Of a stretch of DNA of 42,582 nt, positions 39,222 through 42,582 are shown one piece after another (within the stretch, counting starts at the first letter, position 1; every line of letters begins with the position of its first letter). Below the pieces are notes generated by a model, which saw nothing but the letters and a program-made list of their open reading frames with translations, made no database searches and was not told the origin of the DNA. A program made the position numbers and the translations under genes. The stretch comes from JAPLSN01 sp964482955 (GTDB lineage: Bacteria; Spirochaetota; Spirochaetia; Treponematales; UBA12059). Location: positions 1 to 42,582 of the forward strand of contig CAYZZW010000030.1 of assembly GCA_964482955.1 (NCBI GenBank). Direction: 5' to 3'.

Positions 39222-40085
39222 ATGGGCAAGATCATCTATTTCAACGGTACCTACCGGGACGAGTCGGAAAAGCTCCTGTCCGTACAGGAGCGGGCCACGA
39301 ACTTCGGCGACGGGCTTTTTGAAGTGATGCTCTGCGTGGGCGGTCGTTTTCTTTCGTTCCGCAAACACCTCGGGCGCATGGCGACCGCGGCCGCGGAGAT
39401 GGCCATTCCCTTCCCCTTTGACGCGGACGCGCTGCTCGATGCCGCGCGCGCTTTGTCCGCCAAGAACGGCATAGTCGACGGCGAACTCTATGTGCAGCTC
39501 ACCCGCGGTGAGGCGCCCCGCTACCACCTCTTCCCGAAAGATACCCCGCCCAATTTCTTCATGATACTCAATCCGCTGCGCCCCATTCCCGCAAGCGCCC
39601 GCGAAACCGGCGTCGATGTCTGCCTTATGCCGGACAAACGGCACGGATATTGCGGCTGGAAGACCCTCAACCTCCTCCCCAACGTGCTCGGCAAGGAAGA
39701 GGCGAAGCGAAAGGGCGTTTATGAAGCCTGTTTTTTCCGTGAAGACGCTGATGGCCGTGCGTATGTCACCGAAGGCGCGTCATCGTCCTTCTTCTCGATC
39801 AAGAACGGTGTCATTACGACTCCAGATCTGGACAATATCCTACCCGGCGCCACTCGCGCCGCCATCATCGAGCTCGCAAATGGGTTGGGGATGACCGTAC
39901 GGGAAAGTCGGCTTCCGGTCGACGACCTTCGCGACGGGGACGAAGCTTTCCTTGTGAGTACCGTCTCGCGCGTCATGCCGGTCGTCGCGGTCGAAGACCG
40001 AACCGTCGGCGACGGCAAAGTAGGTCCGATCACGAAGCGGCTTCAGATGGCGTATGCGGAATTCCTCCAAGCCCACCTTGAGTGA
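39222..40085 (+). CDS. dat: D-amino-acid (D-alanine) aminotransferase, PLP fold type IV
   Basis: This 287-residue class IV aminotransferase is likely to interconvert D-alanine and D-glutamate for cell-wall synthesis. PLP-lysine Lys147 sits in WKTLNLLPNVL, a D-AAT hallmark. Glu184 in TEGASSSFF contacts the cofactor ring nitrogen. TRGEAPRYHLFP carries Arg100 and His102, matching the carboxylate-trapping Arg/His pair of Bacillus D-amino-acid aminotransferases and arguing against a branched-chain enzyme. NFGDGLFEVM is the N-terminal family motif. It is monocistronic, with its own promoter and no clear terminator before the repeat array downstream. Confidence 0.85.
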   Translation: MGKIIYFNGTYRDESEKLLSVQERATNFGDGLFEVMLCVGGRFLSFRKHLGRMATAAAEMAIPFPFDADALLDAARALSAKNGIVDGELYVQLTRGEAPRYHLFPKDTPPNFFMILNPLRPIPASARETGVDVCLMPDKRHGYCGWKTLNLLPNVLGKEEAKRKGVYEACFFREDADGRAYVTEGASSSFFSIKNGVITTPDLDNILPGATRAAIIELANGLGMTVRESRLPVDDLRDGDEAFLVSTVSRVMPVVAVEDRTVGDGKVGPITKRLQMAYAEFLQAHLE

Positions 40086-40391
40086 GATTTGATCAAGCCA
40101 TGAGATAAGCGACCCGACCGTTTCCGTCTAAAACCGAACTCTGGTACTTTCATCGAGCTTCAGCTTTGTTCCTCGTAAAAACATCGCTCTTCCTCTCTCA
40201 AGTGGGGCGTATGACGACTTGCATAATCCGTTCATCCTCTGTCCCCTTGGCGTCATCGTTCATGATTCGACATCCTCTGTCCCCCTGGAAGGTGGATGCA
40301 TGGCTTCAATCCTCTGTCCCCGAGTAAGAGGGAATATCAACCCTCCCGATCCTCTGTCCCCGTTGAGCGGTGGTAATCCGGTAAATTTCCC
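40086..40391. other. Non-coding region carrying the 13-mer array in front of the RAYT gene
   Basis: No gene is visible in this 306-nt gap. The first 145 nt show nothing notable. The rest holds four regularly spaced 13-mers. It is lower in GC than average and has no convincing terminator for the aminotransferase gene. Confidence 0.7.
40234..40361 (-). repeat. Cluster E: four exact 13-mers in regular array upstream of the RAYT gene
   Basis: ATCCTCTGTCCCC at 40234-40246, 40272-40284, 40309-40321 and 40349-40361, all in the same orientation, with 38, 37 and 40 nt between starts. The 24-27 nt in between are unrelated to each other. The last copy ends 75 nt before the likely RAYT start. Confidence 0.97.
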
Positions 40392-40436
40392 GTGGACAAC
40401 CCGGCGAAAAGACGCATTCGCGGCGTTGGTACCGGT

Positions 40437-40943
40437 ATGAGAAAGCCACGATGGCTCCAGCAGGGAGCGAGGTATCACGTTTTCGCGCGGGCGAACCGCA
40501 AGGAGTTGATCCTCATGGAAGACGGGATGATGGATCTGTTCCTCGAAACGGTGCGGCGCGCGAAGACGAAATACGATTTCACCATGGAGACGTTCACGCT
40601 CATGGGGAACCATTTCCATTTCATCGTCACGCCGAAGGGGGATGAATCGCTGTCGAAGATCATGCAATGGATCCTGAGCGTGTTCGCGGTCAAGTACAAC
40701 AAGATCCATGGCTACGTCGGACACGTGTGGGCCGCACGCTTCGCGTCGTATATCGTCTCGGACATCAAGGATTTTCTGAGGACGTTCGGGTATATCGACG
40801 AAAATCCGGTCGCCGCCGGCTTGGCCGCCAAGGCGGCGGATTGGAAGTACTGCGCCCTGTATCACCGGCTGCATGGAGTGGCCGATATCGTGGAGCCACT
40901 GCCGTGGCTTCGGGACTTTTTCCCGAAGCATGCCGGGTGTTGA
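40437..40943 (+). CDS. REP-associated tyrosine transposase (RAYT), Y1/IS200-like HUH nuclease
   Basis: The 168-residue protein (from ATG 40437) is a single-domain HUH transposase of the IS200-like fold. It reads RYHVFARANRKELI at the start and LMGNHFHFIV with the HxH metal pair. GHVWAARFASY follows, where Tyr120 (counted from GTG 40392) is a candidate catalytic Tyr. FGYIDENPVAAGLA and DWKYCALY follow. The ARANRKE and YIDENPVAAGL blocks are typical of domesticated RAYTs that lack IS ends. A GTG at 40392 would add 15 residues; the ATG suits the family better, and neither has a strong Shine-Dalgarno. No inverted ends or target duplication flank it. It sits beside the densest array of 13-mers, its likely substrate family. 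Confidence 0.87.
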   Translation: MRKPRWLQQGARYHVFARANRKELILMEDGMMDLFLETVRRAKTKYDFTMETFTLMGNHFHFIVTPKGDESLSKIMQWILSVFAVKYNKIHGYVGHVWAARFASYIVSDIKDFLRTFGYIDENPVAAGLAAKAADWKYCALYHRLHGVADIVEPLPWLRDFFPKHAGC

Positions 40944-41115
40944 TCCCGGACGGGAGGTCGGGCGAGCCATGCGAGGTATGGGCGATTCGATGACGCCGGG
41001 TTGAACAGTACGATCGGACTGAAATGGGTGTTCATTCGATTGAATGACATTTGTATATATTGTGTCAAAGTGATAACGCGTGAGCATATAAGGTGCGTTT
41101 GAAGGCCGGTTTTTA

Positions 41116-41144
41116 TTGTGAAAGATCGCGTTCGATGGTAGTAT
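41116..41144 (+). promoter_or_regulatory. Promoter of ackA
   Basis: TTGTGA (41116-41121) and TAGTAT (41139-41144) are 17 nt apart, 28 nt upstream of the start. The AT-rich stretch before it (about 41030-41095) contains TCATTC/GAATGA arms that could be a regulator site. Confidence 0.6.
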
Positions 41145-41172
41145 CGTCGCACTTCTTCCCAAAGGAGACCTC

Positions 41173-42510
41173 ATGGTCATTCTCACCCTCAACTGCGGAA
41201 GCTCTTCCGTTAAATATCAAGTGTACGATTGGACTGCCCAGGATATCCTCGCCACCGGCATCGTCGAGCGGGTGACGCTCGGAGGTGCGGTCATCACCCA
41301 CAAGCCGAAGGGAAAGGACGAATACGTCGAGAACCACGAGTGCCCGACGCACACCGTGGCCATCGAGCTCATCATCCGGACGCTCACGAACCCGGAGTAC
41401 GGGGTCATTTCCGACATGGGGATGATAAAGGCCGTCGGCCACCGCATGGTTCACGGTGGCATGAAGTTCGCCCGTTCGTCGCTCATCGACAAGGAATTCC
41501 TCGACACCTTCCGCTCGCTCACCGATCTGGCCCCCCTGCACAACCCCGCGAACCTCATGGGCGTCGAAGCCGCGCAGGCCATCATGCCGAACGTGCCGCA
41601 GTGCGCCATCATGGATACCGCGTGGCACCAGACGATGCCCGAGACGAGCTATACGTACGCGGTGCCCCAGGACTGGTACCGTTCGCACAACGTCCGCCGC
41701 TACGGATTCCACGGCACGAGCTTCCTCTACAACGCGAAGCGCGCGTCCGTCCTGCTCGGCAAGGATCCGTTCAAGACCAACCTCATCATCGCGCACATCG
41801 GCAACGGCTCGTCGATCAACGCGGTGAAGGATGGCCTGTCGTTCGACACGTCGATGGGCATGACCCCGCTCGAAGGGCTCGTGATGGGCACCCGTTCCGG
41901 CGATATCGATCCAGGCATCATCTTCCACATGATGCGCTCGGCCGGTTTCTCCGCCGCCGACGTGGAGAAGAAGCTCAACAAGGAGTCGGGCGTGCTCGGC
42001 GTCACCGAAAAGTGGGCGGATCGCCGGGACATCGAAAACGCCGCCGCCGAGGGGAATCACGTCGCCAAGGTGGCTCAGGAGCTGGAAGGCTATCGCATCA
42101 AGAAGTACATCGGCGCCTACTATGCCGCGCTCGGCCGCGTCGACGCGATCGTCTTTACCGCCGGCGTCGGTGAAATGGGACCCGACACCCGAAGGCTCGC
42201 CTGCTCCGGTCTCGAGGAGATGGGCATCGTCATCGATCTCGAGAAGAACAAGCTGGCGAAGTGCCGGAACGCGGAACTCGAGATCACCGGCAAGGGTTCG
42301 AAGGTTAGGATTTTCGTGATCCCGACCGACGAGGAGCTCGTCATGACCGAGGATGCCTATGCCCTGATGACGGGGTCCTACGACGTCCATACGAAGTACA
42401 AATACAGCTTCCAGAACCCCTCCTATGTCAACAAAGCGCGGGAAGCCGGACTCAAGAACGACCTCGTGAAAAAGCCCTATCTCAAGGATCTCATCGTTCG
42501 GCCTCGCTGA
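41173..42510 (+). CDS. ackA: Acetate kinase
   Basis: This enzyme interconverts acetyl phosphate plus ADP with acetate plus ATP, a main energy step of fermentation. The 445-residue protein has ILTLNCGSSSVKYQ, the GHRMVHGG motif with active-site Arg and His, NVRRYGFHGTSFLY, IIAHIGNGSS and DAIVFTAGVGEMGPDTRRL. It is about 40 residues longer than most AckA. The extra part is a charged C-terminal tail (from about residue 400, YKYSFQNPSYVNKAREAGLKN..), a form seen in some anaerobes. AAAGGAGA lies 5 nt before the ATG. Phosphotransacetylase is not in the window. A strong terminator follows, so the gene is monocistronic. Confidence 0.95.
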   Translation: MVILTLNCGSSSVKYQVYDWTAQDILATGIVERVTLGGAVITHKPKGKDEYVENHECPTHTVAIELIIRTLTNPEYGVISDMGMIKAVGHRMVHGGMKFARSSLIDKEFLDTFRSLTDLAPLHNPANLMGVEAAQAIMPNVPQCAIMDTAWHQTMPETSYTYAVPQDWYRSHNVRRYGFHGTSFLYNAKRASVLLGKDPFKTNLIIAHIGNGSSINAVKDGLSFDTSMGMTPLEGLVMGTRSGDIDPGIIFHMMRSAGFSAADVEKKLNKESGVLGVTEKWADRRDIENAAAEGNHVAKVAQELEGYRIKKYIGAYYAALGRVDAIVFTAGVGEMGPDTRRLACSGLEEMGIVIDLEKNKLAKCRNAELEITGKGSKVRIFVIPTDEELVMTEDAYALMTGSYDVHTKYKYSFQNPSYVNKAREAGLKNDLVKKPYLKDLIVRPR

Positions 42511-42525
42511 GGCGGGTTCGAACAG

Positions 42526-42563
42526 AAGGGGCTGTCCTAAAAGTACAAGGGCAGCCCCTTTTT
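42526..42563 (+). terminator. Intrinsic terminator of ackA
   Basis: A 12-bp stem (AAGGGGCTGTCC / GGGCAGCCCCTT, one G-T pair) with an 11-nt loop is followed by TTTTTATTAT, 15 nt after the stop. Confidence 0.9.
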
Positions 42564-42582
42564 ATTATCCAAACAGAATTTA

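Noticed and set aside
40234..40361. Regularly spaced repeats resembling a CRISPR array
   Set aside because: The repeat is only 13 nt, the same word occurs elsewhere singly and in both orientations, even within genes, and there are no cas genes in the window. It fits a RAYT-linked repeat better.
40392..40943. Complete IS200/IS605 insertion sequence
   Set aside because: No TnpB partner, no hairpin ends at the gene borders and a REP-like array nearby; it fits a single-copy domesticated RAYT.

Overview
This 42.6 kb window is a GC-rich bacterial chromosome segment with 37 protein genes, 36 of them complete, tightly packed and mostly on the minus strand. The mix suggests a free-living anaerobic or facultative spirochaete-like organism: an archaeal/eukaryotic-type ProRS without the bacterial editing insertion, many small lipoproteins, a DUF1015 protein, acetate kinase, and a RAYT of a kind I associate with spirochaetes. 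This placement is an inference from memory of these families and was not checked by a search.

Layout. 1-7.7 kb (minus): a block of eight same-strand genes. They run from a small Cys-rich protein and a lipoprotein through an HD-domain protein, an unknown protein, an M20 amidohydrolase, an alpha-amylase-fold protein and UppP to the N-terminal half of a probable FtsK, which is cut by the left edge. 8-10 kb: a secreted beta-helix protein and RadC. 10-18.6 kb (minus): a lysine/diaminopimelate operon, dapE-asd-lysC-dapB-dapA-dapD-aminotransferase-lysA. Six of its seven gene junctions are 4-nt ATGA/GTGA overlaps. A lysine riboswitch precedes it, followed by a hairpin that buries the first Shine-Dalgarno sequence. 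18.6-24.5 kb: a divergent HisKA_2 histidine kinase, a DUF1015 protein, a CACGAAG-repeat intergenic element, and a CadC-like regulator plus Zn/Cd P-type ATPase with a visible operator. 24.5-31.5 kb: a THEP1-like NTPase, two exported proteins, proS, a 2-hydroxyacid dehydrogenase, a membrane protein and an alpha-toroid-like protein. 31.6-37 kb (plus): an unusually long GlmS, then a three-gene signalling operon (cNMP-binding + degenerate GGDEF, cNMP-binding + intact GGDEF, YbjN-like). 37-42.6 kb: a 5'-nucleotidase lipoprotein with an 18-bp palindrome at its promoter, a D-amino-acid aminotransferase, a RAYT-type transposase and ackA.

The most unusual signal is a dispersed 13-mer, GGGGACAGAGGAT. 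It has 16 exact copies and 7 one-mismatch copies in both orientations; about 0.001 exact copies are expected by chance in this length. All copies lie in two zones: the linker of the FtsK gene (57-743) and 34,972-40,361, which ends at the RAYT gene. Copies lie inside at least four open genes in different reading frames, so the DNA word rather than the peptide is conserved. Neighbouring copies within genes are spaced by multiples of 3 (mostly 36 or 39 nt). The four copies in front of the RAYT gene are 37-40 nt apart. This looks like a RAYT-linked repeat system that colonises coding linkers and surface loops while keeping the reading frame.
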